Shown: positions 36,035-44,154 of the stretch, piece after piece
Layout of the letters: every line of letters begins with the position of its first letter
Position numbering within the stretch: position 1 is the first letter of the stretch
DNA from: Bacteroidales bacterium
GTDB lineage: Bacteria; Bacteroidota; Bacteroidia; Bacteroidales; B18-G4
Reading direction: 5' to 3'
Assembly: GCA_030618905.1 (NCBI GenBank)
Contig: JAUXCL010000001.1
Location: forward strand, 1 to 49,468
DNA: 49,468 nucleotides
Notes under the pieces: model-generated
Told to the model about the DNA's origin: nothing
Database searches by the model: none
Seen by the model: the letters and a program-made list of their open reading frames with translations, nothing else
Made by a program: the position numbers and the translations under genes

Positions 36035-36429
36035 AAATGTAATTTGTGGTAATCAAAGAATTTGCTGTCCCGATATTGCTTGATCTTAAAAGCAATCCTT
36101 ATAAACACTTTCAGGTCGTTTTTAGCCAACCAGTTCAGGGCTGCTTGCTTTTCCCGGCAAGCATCTGCAAAAACAATCAGGAATTCAAATTTATGTTGCT
36201 GCAACCAGGCATAGGCTTTCATTTGCCCGTCGATAGCTGAATCTAAAGCAGCATACTGCGGATACTTGTTGGCCATAAGCCATTTGAATGCATCTTCACT
36301 ACCCCTGATGGCACTGGAAAGTGCGGCGAGTTCAGGATAACCGTGGCTTAGCAACCAATGATAGATCTTTTCATTGCCGGTGATGGTTTCTCCAAATGCG
36401 ACCAGTATTTTAGGTGGGTAATGCAGCAT
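36031..36429 (-). CDS. Protein of four 25-residue Trp-Leu repeats (unknown function)
   Basis: This 132-residue protein contains four consecutive repeats of exactly 25 residues (7-31, 32-56, 57-81, 82-106). Each has Trp-Leu at positions 19-20, and the middle two follow the pattern P-x-x-A-A-L-x-S-A-I-x-G-x-x-x-A-[FY]-x-W-L. The last 26 residues look like a fifth, decayed unit rich in K and aromatic residues. The pattern suggests a small two-helix solenoid, possibly for protein binding. No signal peptide or membrane segment, so likely cytoplasmic. I do not recognise the family. Its TAG stop and that of the convergent gene are read from the same four bases. Confidence 0.75.
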   Translation of the reverse strand: MLHYPPKILVAFGETITGNEKIYHWLLSHGYPELAALSSAIRGSEDAFKWLMANKYPQYAALDSAIDGQMKAYAWLQQHKFEFLIVFADACREKQAALNWLAKNDLKVFIRIAFKIKQYRDSKFFDYHKLHF

Positions 36430-36539
36430 ATTTCTGTTTTATCCGAGCATTCACAATTTTTATGTAAAGGTACAATTTAAAAGGAATCCAATATCTCAGA
36501 CTGATATGCCTAAGGCCCGGGGAACAATTAGTGGGGAAT

Positions 36540-36572
36540 TTTGTTGTCAGTAGGTAGAATTGTGTAATTTTG
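36540..36572 (+). promoter_or_regulatory. Bacteroidota promoter of the polyprenyl synthase gene (full match)
   Basis: TTTG at 36540-36543, 21 bases, TAATTTTG at 36565-36572, both exact. The implied leader to ATG 36588 is only about 8-12 bases. Confidence 0.75.
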
Positions 36573-36587
36573 GCTTGTTCTAATCCT

Positions 36588-37562
36588 ATGACCACACTGA
36601 AAGAAATAAGGGAGCCCATCCAGGACCATATTACTGCTTTTGATAAATATTTCAAATCATCCATGCGCAGTTCCGTTCCTTTGCTCAATAAGGTTACCCG
36701 TTATATCGTGAAGAGAAAGGGAAAACAGATGAGACCCATGTTTGTTTTCTTGTCTGCCTCCATGTGTGGTGAAGTTAACGAGAGTACTTACCGTGCTGCT
36801 TCCCTTGTTGAGCTTTTGCACACAGCCACGCTTGTCCATGATGACGTTGTGGATGATTCCAATGAAAGGCGTGGGTTTTTCTCAATCAATGCTTTATGGA
36901 AGAACAAAATTGCAGTACTCGTTGGTGACTACCTGCTCTCCAGGGGCTTGCTGCTTTCCCTGGATAATAATGACTTCAGCCTGCTGAAAATTGTCTCTAA
37001 TGCTGTCAGGGAAATGAGTGAGGGTGAACTCCTTCAAATTGAGAAGGCCAGGAAGCTGGATATTGAAGAAAGCATCTATTTTGATATTATCCGGATGAAA
37101 ACAGCTTCATTGATTGCATCCTGCTGTGCCTGCGGGGCAAAATCTGCCGGTGCTGATGATGAAACGGTAGACAAGATGCATCAGTTTGGCGAAACTGTGG
37201 GCATGGCATTCCAGATTAAGGATGATCTTTTTGATTATGAGCAATCCAACTCCACAGGCAAACCTTCAGGAATCGATATTAAAGAAAAGAAACTAACACT
37301 GCCCCTGATTCATCTGTTGAATCATTCAGATCGTTCTGCTAAAAGAAAGATCATCAATATCGTAAAGCACCATAATACCGATAAAAAAAAGGTTGCTGAG
37401 GTGATCGACATGGTAAAATCTAATGGGGGCATAGCGTATGCCAAAGAGAAGATGACAGTGTATCAACAAAAAGCCCTCGGAATTTTAAGTGAATTTCCAC
37501 AAAATACCTTCAGGGATTCCATGCATGAGCTGGTGATCTATACAACGATGAGGATTAAATAA
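36588..37562 (+). CDS. Polyprenyl diphosphate synthase
   Basis: This 324-residue all-helical synthase has both Asp-rich motifs, HDDVVDDSNERRG and IKDDLFDYEQS, and the RKGKQMRPM substrate segment. It condenses isopentenyl diphosphate into a long chain, probably for the side chain of menaquinone; chain length cannot be read with confidence. The frame extends back to TTG 36570, but that codon lies across the -7 element, so I use ATG 36588. A small outer-membrane protein gene follows after 10 bases. Confidence 0.93.
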   Translation: MTTLKEIREPIQDHITAFDKYFKSSMRSSVPLLNKVTRYIVKRKGKQMRPMFVFLSASMCGEVNESTYRAASLVELLHTATLVHDDVVDDSNERRGFFSINALWKNKIAVLVGDYLLSRGLLLSLDNNDFSLLKIVSNAVREMSEGELLQIEKARKLDIEESIYFDIIRMKTASLIASCCACGAKSAGADDETVDKMHQFGETVGMAFQIKDDLFDYEQSNSTGKPSGIDIKEKKLTLPLIHLLNHSDRSAKRKIINIVKHHNTDKKKVAEVIDMVKSNGGIAYAKEKMTVYQQKALGILSEFPQNTFRDSMHELVIYTTMRIK

Positions 37563-37572
37563 ACTAATCATT

Positions 37573-38211
37573 ATGCGTCTGACAATCATTGTCGTATCAA
37601 TTCTTTCCCTGCTTACCTATACGCTTAAAGCCCAGCAATTTAATGGGGGTGTGCTGGGAGGTTTTACCGTGTGCAAAATAACTGGTAACCCGGAAGCCGG
37701 GGGTTGGAAAAAAATTGGTTTTATCTTGGGAGGGTATGTAAATCTGGATGTAAGCAAGCACTCAGCTTTCCAGGTAGAGCTTGAATACATATTGAAAGGG
37801 GCCGTTGAGAACCCTGACTTCTCAAAAGGGATCACTGATTCCTATCGCCTGAATCTGGGGTATATCGAAATGCCTTTTTTATACCAGTTCAAAGTTAGCA
37901 AACGGCTATCCTTCGAAACAGGTCCCTCAGTCAATTTTCTATTGCATAGTCAAGAAGAAATAGATGGAAACGAGAATATCCCAATTCCACCCTATTCAAG
38001 TGTCGGGTTGAGCTGGAACATTGGTGTTAACTTCGATATTACTGAAAGGCTCAGGTTTAATTTCAGGTCAAATAACTCACTATTTAATACACGTGCTGGG
38101 ACAGTCAGTAATATGGTATGGCGATTCTGGGCATACGGACAATATAATGATATATTCTCCTTCTCCCTGTTCTTCCGTTTGTCAAAGCTCGGAAAAAACA
38201 GACCCTCCTAG
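37573..38211 (+). CDS. PorT-family outer-membrane beta-barrel protein
   Basis: This 212-residue protein has a signal peptide (MRLTIIVVSILSLLTYTLKA before QQ). A short barrel follows, built from alternating strands: GGVLGGFTVCKITG, AFQVELEYILKGA, LNLGYIEMPFLYQFKVSKRLSFETGPSVNFLL and FSFSLFFRLSKLG. The phrase YIEMPFLYQFKV...FETGPSVNFLL is characteristic of the PorT-like 'outer membrane beta-barrel' family of Bacteroidota. It is not PorT of the type IX system itself as far as I can tell. It lies 10 bases behind the polyprenyl synthase gene. Confidence 0.85.
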   Translation: MRLTIIVVSILSLLTYTLKAQQFNGGVLGGFTVCKITGNPEAGGWKKIGFILGGYVNLDVSKHSAFQVELEYILKGAVENPDFSKGITDSYRLNLGYIEMPFLYQFKVSKRLSFETGPSVNFLLHSQEEIDGNENIPIPPYSSVGLSWNIGVNFDITERLRFNFRSNNSLFNTRAGTVSNMVWRFWAYGQYNDIFSFSLFFRLSKLGKNRPS

Positions 38212-38284
38212 AGATATTCCGTTGAACATGGTCATATGATTCTGAGGTTTGCTGTAACATAAAGGCCATTTTTTGTGTATAAAT

Positions 38285-38497
38285 ATGTTACAAAACCAAT
38301 CTCTTATAGCAATGTATCAATCTGTCTACTTTAGGATTCTCCAAAAGGTGAAAAAGGATTTCCCCTTTTACTATGAGAAGTATTACAAATGCGGACATTG
38401 CGGCACTGAATATCCTGTGAAATTGACATTCTGTCCCATTTGTTTTAAAGAAAATGTAAAACTCTGTAAGATCTGGAAAGCTATCAAGTTGACTTAA
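38285..38497 (+). CDS. Small zinc-ribbon protein (about 70 aa)
   Basis: A 70-residue frame with two Cys pairs, KCGHCGTEYP and FCPICFKEN, spaced like a zinc ribbon, and a basic C-terminus. It could start at ATG 38285, at TTG 38273 or at ATG 38312. I find no clear promoter. It lies between a beta-barrel gene and the convergent queG. The Cys pattern argues that it is real, but the length makes this uncertain. Function unknown. Confidence 0.45.
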   Translation: MLQNQSLIAMYQSVYFRILQKVKKDFPFYYEKYYKCGHCGTEYPVKLTFCPICFKENVKLCKIWKAIKLT

Positions 38498-38499
38498 AA

Positions 38500-38524
38500 G
38501 GCCTGCGTATCATTTTACCAGGCC
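38500..38524 (-). terminator. Possible terminator after queG
   Basis: Read on the minus strand, GGCCTG and CAGGCC form a 6-bp stem around a 13-base loop, followed by four T. It sits just beyond the queG stop. The T-tract is short and the loop long, so it is only a weak candidate. Confidence 0.35.
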
Positions 38525-38529
38525 CGTCA

Positions 38530-39459
38530 TCATTGAACTTCCTGTATATTGCGCATTAAATCATGGTATTTTACCCTTGAAACTGCTGAGGTATTAAATA
38601 TCTTATCGAATTCATCTTTTGAAAGATTGTCCCAGCCCGGTTTCCGCATCCGGACCAGTTCATCAGGTGCCCGCAGTCTTTCTTCCTTATGTGCTATGGC
38701 TTTCTTGTTCCATGGACAAACATCCTGGCATATATCACAGCCAAAGATCCAGTTTTGGAGTTGTTTAGCACTACCTTCCGGAAAGGCGTTACGGTATTCA
38801 ATGGTCAGATAAGAGATACATTTCCTTGCATCCAGCTGAAAAGGTTTGATGATGGCCCCGGTAGGACAGGCTTTGATACAAAGATCGCAGGTGCCGCAAT
38901 GATCTGCAAGAAAAGGTTCATCGTATTCAAGCTCAAGATTTATAATCACTTGCCCGATAAAAAAGAAGCTGCCTTGTTTTTTGTTAATGAGGCAGGTGTT
39001 TTTACCGATCCACCCCAGTCCTCCTTCCCGGGCCCATACTTTATCCATTATCGGGGCTGAGTCGGTGAAGGCCCTGGCACTGACCTGGCCTGCGACAGAT
39101 TCTATCTCCCGCAACAGTTCCATTAATTTATCTTTGATCAGGATGTGATAATCCTCACCATATGCGTATTTTGAGATCTTGTAGTTATTTTCTTCCGGGA
39201 TCTCCCGATCCGGATAATAATTTTGCAATACAGTAATCACAGATTTAGACCCTTCTACCAGTTTGCGGGGATCAAGCCTTTTTTCATAGTGATTCTCCAT
39301 GTATTGCATTTCCCCATGCATGCTTTCCTTTAGCCAGGAACGTAATATGGGTTCCTGCTCTTTGAGCTGCCTTGCTTTGGAAATACCGGTATCAAAAAAA
39401 CCAAGGTTCTTCGCTTTGCTTTTGATGAGTTGTGTAAGTTCTGTTTTACTGAGGGTCAT
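38530..39459 (-). CDS. queG: Epoxyqueuosine reductase
   Basis: This 309-residue protein binds cobalamin and two 4Fe-4S clusters and makes the last step of queuosine, a modified base in the anticodon of some tRNAs. The Fe-S ligands are in CGTCDLCIKACPTGAI and GCDICQDVCPWN. The N-terminal half has the YPDREIPEENNYKISKYAYGEDYH segment and VWAREGGLGWIGKNTCLI. It is shorter than the E. coli protein (379), which carries an extra C-terminal domain. It starts 7 bases after ruvB, so both are in one transcript. Like nrdJ, it depends on B12. Confidence 0.95.
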   Translation of the reverse strand: MTLSKTELTQLIKSKAKNLGFFDTGISKARQLKEQEPILRSWLKESMHGEMQYMENHYEKRLDPRKLVEGSKSVITVLQNYYPDREIPEENNYKISKYAYGEDYHILIKDKLMELLREIESVAGQVSARAFTDSAPIMDKVWAREGGLGWIGKNTCLINKKQGSFFFIGQVIINLELEYDEPFLADHCGTCDLCIKACPTGAIIKPFQLDARKCISYLTIEYRNAFPEGSAKQLQNWIFGCDICQDVCPWNKKAIAHKEERLRAPDELVRMRKPGWDNLSKDEFDKIFNTSAVSRVKYHDLMRNIQEVQ

Positions 39460-39466
39460 GGATTTC

Positions 39467-40492
39467 TTATTCGAACATGTTGCCCAGTTTCGATCGCTTT
39501 ATTTTTCCAAGGTGTTTGTATGAGAGTTCCGTTGCCTCCCTGCCACGGGGCGTCCGCGCAAGGTATCCTTCCTGGATCAGAAATGGTTCGTAAACTTCTT
39601 CTATTGTTCCGGCTTCTTCTCCAACAGCCGTGGCAATAGTGCTGATACCTACCGGACCACCTTTGAATTTTTCTATGATAGTAGATAGTATCTTGTTGTC
39701 CATTTCATCAAGCCCATTTTTGTCGACATTCAGCGCAGCAAGGGCATACTGGGCAATTTTGATATCGATGACCCCCGTACCTTTAATTTGTGCAAAGTCC
39801 CTGACCCTTCGAAGCAGGAGGTTGGCTATTCTGGGAGTGCCCCGGCTTCTGCGGGCAATTTCCGAAGCTGCATTATCATCAATCGGGACATCAAGTATTT
39901 TGGCAGATCTGTGGATTATAGAGTCCAGCGTTTCTGAATCATAATATGTTAAGCGGGAATTGATCCCAAACCTTGACCTGAGTGGAGCTGTCAATAAGCC
40001 TGAACGAGTAGTTGCCCCAATTAAGGTGAATGGATTCAGGGTGATCTGTACACTTCTGGCATTTGGCCCGGTTTCGATCATGATGTCAATCCGGTAGTCT
40101 TCCATGGCAGAATACAGGTATTCTTCAACTACAGGGCTCAACCTGTGAATCTCATCAATAAACAGTACATCATTCTCCTCAAGATTGGTCAACAAGCCGG
40201 CCAGGTCACCGGCCTTGTCAATGACCGGTCCGGATGTAACTTTAATATTGACCCCCAGCTCGTTAGCAATAATGAAGGAGAGTGTTGTTTTTCCCAGGCC
40301 CGGAGGCCCGTGGATCAGTACATGGTCCAGGGATTCACTTCTCTGTTTGGCTGCTTCAACAAAGATTTTGAGATTATCAACCACTTTTGATTGGCCTGAA
40401 AAATCAGCAAAATCAGTGGGTCTCAGTACTTTTTCAATTTCTTTCTCTGCCTGGGTGAGATGTTTGCCGCTGGGATCAAGACTTTCATTCAT
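39467..40492 (-). CDS. ruvB: Holliday junction helicase RuvB
   Basis: This 341-residue AAA+ motor has Walker A GPPGLGKTTL, Walker B FIDEIHRL, the sensor IGATTRSG and the arginine finger APLRSRFG, then the C-terminal winged helix (IQEGYLARTPRGREAT). With RuvA (24462-25061) it drives branch migration of Holliday junctions. The ruvA and ruvB genes are about 14 kb apart, which is usual outside Proteobacteria. ruvB leads a ruvB-queG pair with a candidate -7 element at 40526-40533 (minus strand TAACTTTG). Confidence 0.97.
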   Translation of the reverse strand: MNESLDPSGKHLTQAEKEIEKVLRPTDFADFSGQSKVVDNLKIFVEAAKQRSESLDHVLIHGPPGLGKTTLSFIIANELGVNIKVTSGPVIDKAGDLAGLLTNLEENDVLFIDEIHRLSPVVEEYLYSAMEDYRIDIMIETGPNARSVQITLNPFTLIGATTRSGLLTAPLRSRFGINSRLTYYDSETLDSIIHRSAKILDVPIDDNAASEIARRSRGTPRIANLLLRRVRDFAQIKGTGVIDIKIAQYALAALNVDKNGLDEMDNKILSTIIEKFKGGPVGISTIATAVGEEAGTIEEVYEPFLIQEGYLARTPRGREATELSYKHLGKIKRSKLGNMFE

Positions 40493-40525
40493 ATTTTCAC
40501 ATCTAATTCAACCGCTATGGAATAG

Positions 40526-40533
40526 CAAAGTTA
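40526..40533 (-). promoter_or_regulatory. -7 promoter element of ruvB-queG
   Basis: Minus-strand TAACTTTG is an exact TAnnTTTG, giving a leader of about 25-30 bases to the ruvB ATG. No TTTG at -33 is visible. Confidence 0.45.
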
Positions 40534-40648
40534 TAAAATACCTTATCATATAAAATTTATTTTGCTTTTCTGACAATAATTGATTATCTTATCATGTTTT
40601 GTAAGTGAATTTTATTACCTTAGCTTAGACTTAACACTGGTTGAAGAA

Positions 40649-41485
40649 ATGAAACAAATCCTTGTCGGCATTGATTTTTCAAAGAATTCTATCCATGCCC
40701 TGGAGTATGCAATCCAATTTGCCAATAAAGTTGGGGCCAATATCACATTGCTTTGGGTGAACAATACGACGACTTCAGAATATATTTTCGACGAAACCTT
40801 GATTGAAATTAAAAAAGAGAAGAGAGCTAACCTGGATAAGCTGGTCGAGCAGTACCAGAAACAATTATCACCGGGTAAGTTGAAATATAAATTAAGGAAA
40901 GGCAAAGTGCATCTTGAAGTGGCGGCGCAGGCAAAACTGATCAATGCAGACCTGATCATTGCGGGGACGCATGGCGTATCCGGTTTTGAAGAGTATTGGA
41001 TTGGGAGCAATGCCTACCGCATTGTAACCCATGCTCCGTGTCCTGTGATTACTATTCGTTATGATTTTCCTTTCAAGGATGCCATCAAAAAGATCATTCT
41101 TCCTATTGACAGTACACAGGAGACCAAACAGAAATTGCCGATAACACTGAAGATTGCTCAAAGTTATAAAGCTGAGATTCACATTCTTGCGTTGTATTCA
41201 ACATCTTTAAAAGCACTGCAGCGCAGGGTTGATAACCATGCCAATCAGGTAAAAGAAATTTTATCGAAACAAGGTATTAAATGTAAAATAGCCAGTGAGA
41301 AAGCTGACAGTATGACGAATGCCACCATAACGTATGCACAAAAAATTAATGCCGACCTGATTGCTATTATGACTGAACAGGAAACGACCACTGCCAATAT
41401 TTTTCTGGGCCCTTTTGCACAGCAGTTGATCAATCATTCTGCGGTGCCTGTACTGAGCCTGAGATCTAAAGAGCTGGTCAATTGA
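40649..41485 (+). CDS. Universal stress protein (tandem USP domains), copy 1
   Basis: This 278-residue protein consists of two tandem USP domains of about 140 residues. The first starts KQILVGIDFSKNSIHALEYA and keeps the ATP-binding spacing G-x2-G-x9-G-S in GTHGVSGFEEYWIGSN. The second ends with ALIAI..EQETTTANIFLGPFAQQLI and lacks the GxxG pair, so ATP binding there is probably lost. ATG 40649 is chosen over the longer frame by comparison with copy 2, which has the same length. It heads a USP-SPOR-USP trio with 11- and 15-base gaps. Stress role is inferred from the family. Confidence 0.92.
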   Translation: MKQILVGIDFSKNSIHALEYAIQFANKVGANITLLWVNNTTTSEYIFDETLIEIKKEKRANLDKLVEQYQKQLSPGKLKYKLRKGKVHLEVAAQAKLINADLIIAGTHGVSGFEEYWIGSNAYRIVTHAPCPVITIRYDFPFKDAIKKIILPIDSTQETKQKLPITLKIAQSYKAEIHILALYSTSLKALQRRVDNHANQVKEILSKQGIKCKIASEKADSMTNATITYAQKINADLIAIMTEQETTTANIFLGPFAQQLINHSAVPVLSLRSKELVN

Positions 41486-41496
41486 AATAGATAGTA

Positions 41497-41928
41497 ATGA
41501 TAAAGTATTTCGTGATTTCGGGCTTAATGATTCTTTTGAGTATTCCGCTTACTGCGCAGGATGCACAGGAAGGATATGTTAACATTGTTCAGGATAGCCG
41601 GGTTGATATGCTTGTTGAAAAGCATATTGAGATGAATGAGTTCTTACTGAAAAACCCTGATCATAATGGGGTAGAAGGTTACCGGGTCCAGATCTTTTTT
41701 GAATCAGGTAATAAGTCCAGTACTGCAGCAAGGGAAATCATGAAAGAGTTTGAAGAAAAATATACGGAAATCCCGTCGTACCTGACATGGAAGGCTCCAA
41801 ATTTCCGGGTGAGGGTAGGGGACTTCAGAACCAGGATGGAAGCTGAAGGATTTCTGCAAAAGATAATAAGTGTTTATCCCAATGCATGGGTTATAAAGGA
41901 TAAAATTAATTTTCCAAGACTTAACTAA
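41497..41928 (+). CDS. Secreted SPOR-domain protein
   Basis: This 143-residue protein has a signal peptide (MIKYFVISGLMILLSIPLTA before QD). A C-terminal SPOR domain follows (about 66-140: GYRVQIFFESGNKSSTAAREIM, then FRVRVGDFRTRMEAEGFLQKI and YPNAWVIKDKI). SPOR domains bind peptidoglycan stripped of stem peptides, often at the division site, so it is likely periplasmic. It lies between two USP paralogues in one tight operon, an odd mix of envelope and cytoplasmic proteins. The short gaps (11 and 15 bases) suggest co-transcription, but the link is unknown. Confidence 0.85.
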   Translation: MIKYFVISGLMILLSIPLTAQDAQEGYVNIVQDSRVDMLVEKHIEMNEFLLKNPDHNGVEGYRVQIFFESGNKSSTAAREIMKEFEEKYTEIPSYLTWKAPNFRVRVGDFRTRMEAEGFLQKIISVYPNAWVIKDKINFPRLN

Positions 41929-41943
41929 TTAAAATAATCGGCT

Positions 41944-42780
41944 ATGAAAACGATTCTAGTAGGTATTGATTTTTTGGATTCATCCCTCAATGCACTGGAA
42001 CATGCTGTATCCATTGCTAGCATGGGCAAGACTGATATCTTAATGGTTTGGGTGAACAGACCGGAGTACAATAAAGAAGTTTTTCTTTATGAACCGGAGA
42101 AGCTGCCCGATGTGGTTGATGAGAAATTTCAGGAATTGATCACAAAGTACCAACCACTACTGGAAAATGGCACAATATCTTACACCATAAAGAAGGGAAA
42201 AGTGTATAAGCAGATTGTTAAAGAAGCAAAGGCCATTAATGCCGAAATGATTGTTGTGGGAACACATGGTTCGTCCGGTTTTGAAAAATTCTGGATTGGT
42301 AGTAATGCCAATAAGATTGTTTCTGCCACTGATTTACCGGTAATTACCATTCGTGGAGGTATTGATGTGCTTAAACCGTTGACCCGTATTTTGCTTCCTA
42401 TCGACAGTACTTTGGAAACCAGACAGAAAGTTCCTTATGCATCTTATCTGGCTAAAATTCATGATGCAGAGATTGTTGTTACTCCATTGTATACCACCAA
42501 GGTTGAAACGGTCAGGGACCGCGTGAGCAGGTATACAGAACAAGTTACCCAATATATGGATGATGAAGAGGTAAAGTATCGGGTTGAGGAGCTTGAGGTT
42601 GATAATCTGGCAGAGGATACCATCGATTTTGCCAAGAAAATAGGGGCAAACCTGATTTGCATCATGACAGAACAGGAACGTTCAACGGCTAATCTCTGGC
42701 TGGGGCCATATGCTCAGCGATTTGTGAATCATTCACCAATTCCGATTCTCAGCATTCATGCTAAAGATTTTACGTATTAA
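41944..42780 (+). CDS. Universal stress protein (tandem USP domains), copy 2
   Basis: A 278-residue paralogue of the USP two genes upstream, of identical length and two-domain layout. The first domain starts KTILVGIDFLDSSLNALEHA and keeps the ATP motif in GTHGSSGFEKFWIGSN. The second again lacks it (LICIMTEQERSTANLWLGPYAQRFV). The two copies agree in most motifs but have diverged in much of the sequence, so the duplication is old. A strong two-way terminator follows the stop, then the convergent aldolase gene. Confidence 0.92.
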   Translation: MKTILVGIDFLDSSLNALEHAVSIASMGKTDILMVWVNRPEYNKEVFLYEPEKLPDVVDEKFQELITKYQPLLENGTISYTIKKGKVYKQIVKEAKAINAEMIVVGTHGSSGFEKFWIGSNANKIVSATDLPVITIRGGIDVLKPLTRILLPIDSTLETRQKVPYASYLAKIHDAEIVVTPLYTTKVETVRDRVSRYTEQVTQYMDDEEVKYRVEELEVDNLAEDTIDFAKKIGANLICIMTEQERSTANLWLGPYAQRFVNHSPIPILSIHAKDFTY

Positions 42781-42781
42781 C

Positions 42782-42807
42782 AAAAAAGCCCTTGCGAGGG
42801 CTTTTTT
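42782..42807. terminator. Bidirectional terminator between USP copy 2 and fba
   Basis: A perfect 11-bp stem (AAAAAAGCCCT / AGGGCTTTTTT) with a 4-base loop TGCG. The A-run and T-run give a T-tract in both directions, so it can end the plus-strand USP operon and the minus-strand aldolase transcript. Confidence 0.9.
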
Positions 42808-42815
42808 TTCGGGAA

Positions 42816-43895
42816 TTAGTTCCTGTCAATATTGTTTAGATCTTCGAAAGCTTGTTTGAGGCGGTCAACCAGGGTTAATTGTCCTGCCCTGAGCCATTTC
42901 CGTGGATCATAGTACTTTTTATTGGGTTTGTCCTCACCATCAGGATTTCCAATCTGCCCCTGCAGGTAATCTTTATTGGCTTTATAATACTCATGAACAC
43001 CGTCCCAATATGCCCATTGGGTATCGGTATCAATGTTCATTTTGATGACTCCGTAAGAGATGGCTTCCCGGATTTCTTCACGTGATGACCCGGAGCCACC
43101 GTGGAAGACAAAGTTCAATGGCTTCGGTGCGGTATTGTACTTCTGCTCGACATACTGCTGTGAGTTGTCAAGGATTACGGGCTCCAGATTGACATTTCCC
43201 GGTTTGTAAACCCCATGCACGTTACCAAAAGCCGCTGCAATGGTGAAGCGATCGCTGACCTGCTTCAGTTCATTAAAAGCATAGGCCACCTCTTCAGGTT
43301 GGGTGTAAAGTTTGGAACTGTCAATCCCTGTATTGTCGATCCCATCTTCTTCGCCACCGGTTACACCCAGTTCAATTTCCAGTGTCATGCCGATCTTATC
43401 CATTCTCTCAAGGTAACGTTTACACGTTTCAATATTCTCCTGGATAGGTTCTTCGGAAAGGTCGAGCATATGAGAGCTGAACAAGGGTTTGCTTTGTTTT
43501 TTGTAGAACTCTTCGCCTGCATCCAGCAGAAGATCGATCCATGGCAGCAGTTTCCTTGCCGCATGGTCGGTGTGGATCAATACCGGAACACCATATGATG
43601 CAGCCATATGGTGGATATGCATAGCACCTGAAATCGCGCCTGCAACGGCTGCCTGTTCATTTTCATTAGACATCCCTTTACCTGCATAAAATGCTGCACC
43701 CCCGTTTGAAAACTGGATGATCACCGGGGAATTGACGATCCTGGCTGATTCTAATACTGCATTTACGGAATCTGTTCCTATTACATTTACGGCCGGCAGG
43801 GCAAATTGATTGGTTTTGGCAATCCTGAACAATTCCTGCACATCATCACCGGTTACCACCCCGGGATTTATTTTTGCTAAAACTTTTTCTGACAT
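42816..43895 (-). CDS. fbaA: Fructose-bisphosphate aldolase, class II
   Basis: This 359-residue zinc aldolase is the same length as E. coli FbaA (class IIA). Zinc and phosphate sites are visible in VLIHTDHAARKLL, ELGVTGGEEDG, AAAFGNVHGVYKPG and FHGGSGSSREEI. The early segment INPGVVTGDDVQELF and the late NIDTDTQWAYWDGV are typical. It splits fructose-1,6-bisphosphate in glycolysis and forms it in gluconeogenesis. It is transcribed alone towards the terminator at 42782-42807, with -7 candidates upstream at 43929-43936 and 43953-43960. Confidence 0.96.
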   Translation of the reverse strand: MSEKVLAKINPGVVTGDDVQELFRIAKTNQFALPAVNVIGTDSVNAVLESARIVNSPVIIQFSNGGAAFYAGKGMSNENEQAAVAGAISGAMHIHHMAASYGVPVLIHTDHAARKLLPWIDLLLDAGEEFYKKQSKPLFSSHMLDLSEEPIQENIETCKRYLERMDKIGMTLEIELGVTGGEEDGIDNTGIDSSKLYTQPEEVAYAFNELKQVSDRFTIAAAFGNVHGVYKPGNVNLEPVILDNSQQYVEQKYNTAPKPLNFVFHGGSGSSREEIREAISYGVIKMNIDTDTQWAYWDGVHEYYKANKDYLQGQIGNPDGEDKPNKKYYDPRKWLRAGQLTLVDRLKQAFEDLNNIDRN

Positions 43896-43928
43896 TATTG
43901 ATAATTTTTTGATTTACAAATGAAGAGT

Positions 43929-43936
43929 CAAAATTA
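43929..43936 (-). promoter_or_regulatory. -7 promoter element of fbaA
   Basis: Minus-strand TAATTTTG, exact; a second exact element (TACCTTTG) lies at 43953-43960. The second could be an alternative start, or its TTTG could act as a -33 at 16 bases from the first, shorter than normal. Which is used cannot be decided by eye. Confidence 0.45.
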
Positions 43937-43988
43937 TACTTTTTTAGCAAAGCAAAGGTAATTAGACTGTTATTTCAATGTTAATTCC

Positions 43989-43996
43989 TACTTTTG
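43989..43996 (+). promoter_or_regulatory. -7 promoter element of the tRNA-Arg transcript
   Basis: TACTTTTG, exact to TAnnTTTG. The predicted start (about 44001-44004) falls on the first base of heptamer array B, which would put both heptamer arrays in the 5' leader of the tRNA precursor. The -33 element is poor. Confidence 0.45.
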
Positions 43997-44000
43997 TTTC

Positions 44001-44028
44001 GTGAAGCGTGAAGTGTGAAGCGTGAAAA
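44001..44028. repeat. Heptanucleotide array B (4 units, GTGAAnn)
   Basis: Units GTGAAGC, GTGAAGT, GTGAAGC, GTGAAAA, then a degenerate GCGAAGC (44029-44035). The last two bases of the units (GC, GT, GC, AA) repeat the order in array A at 9598-9625; the arrays differ only at unit position 5, C in A and A in B. Confidence 0.9.
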
Positions 44029-44043
44029 GCGAAGCTTCTCTAA

Positions 44044-44071
44044 TCTCTTTTCTCTTCTCTCTTCTCTCTTT
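44044..44071. repeat. Heptanucleotide pyrimidine array (4 units, TCTCTTY)
   Basis: Units TCTCTTT, TCTCTTC, TCTCTTC, TCTCTTT, 28 bases, inside an uninterrupted pyrimidine run 44044-44076. It ends nine bases before the tRNA-Arg gene. It has no sequence relation to array B next to it apart from the 7-base unit and four-copy length. Confidence 0.85.
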
Positions 44072-44079
44072 TCTTCAAC

Positions 44080-44153
44080 GGCCCCGTAGTTCAACTGGAT
44101 AGAATGTCAGATTCCGGTTCTGAAGGTTGTGGGTTCGAGTCCCGCCGGGGTCG
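44080..44153 (+). tRNA. tRNA-Arg (anticodon CCG)
   Basis: The 74 bases fold as a tRNA. The acceptor stem is GGCCCCG with CGGGGTC (one G-U pair), the D arm GTTC/GAAT, the anticodon stem TCAGA/TCTGA with loop TTCCGGT (anticodon CCG, codon CGG), a 5-base variable region, and a T arm GTGGG/CCCGC around TTCGAGT. The discriminator base is G. CCA is not encoded, so it is added after transcription. It lies alone between two heptamer arrays and a long hairpin that probably ends its transcript. Confidence 0.95.
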
Positions 44154-44154
44154 C

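Noticed and set aside
37573..38211. PorT of the type IX system
   Set aside because: It belongs to the broad beta-barrel family, but context and sequence give no specific link to PorT.
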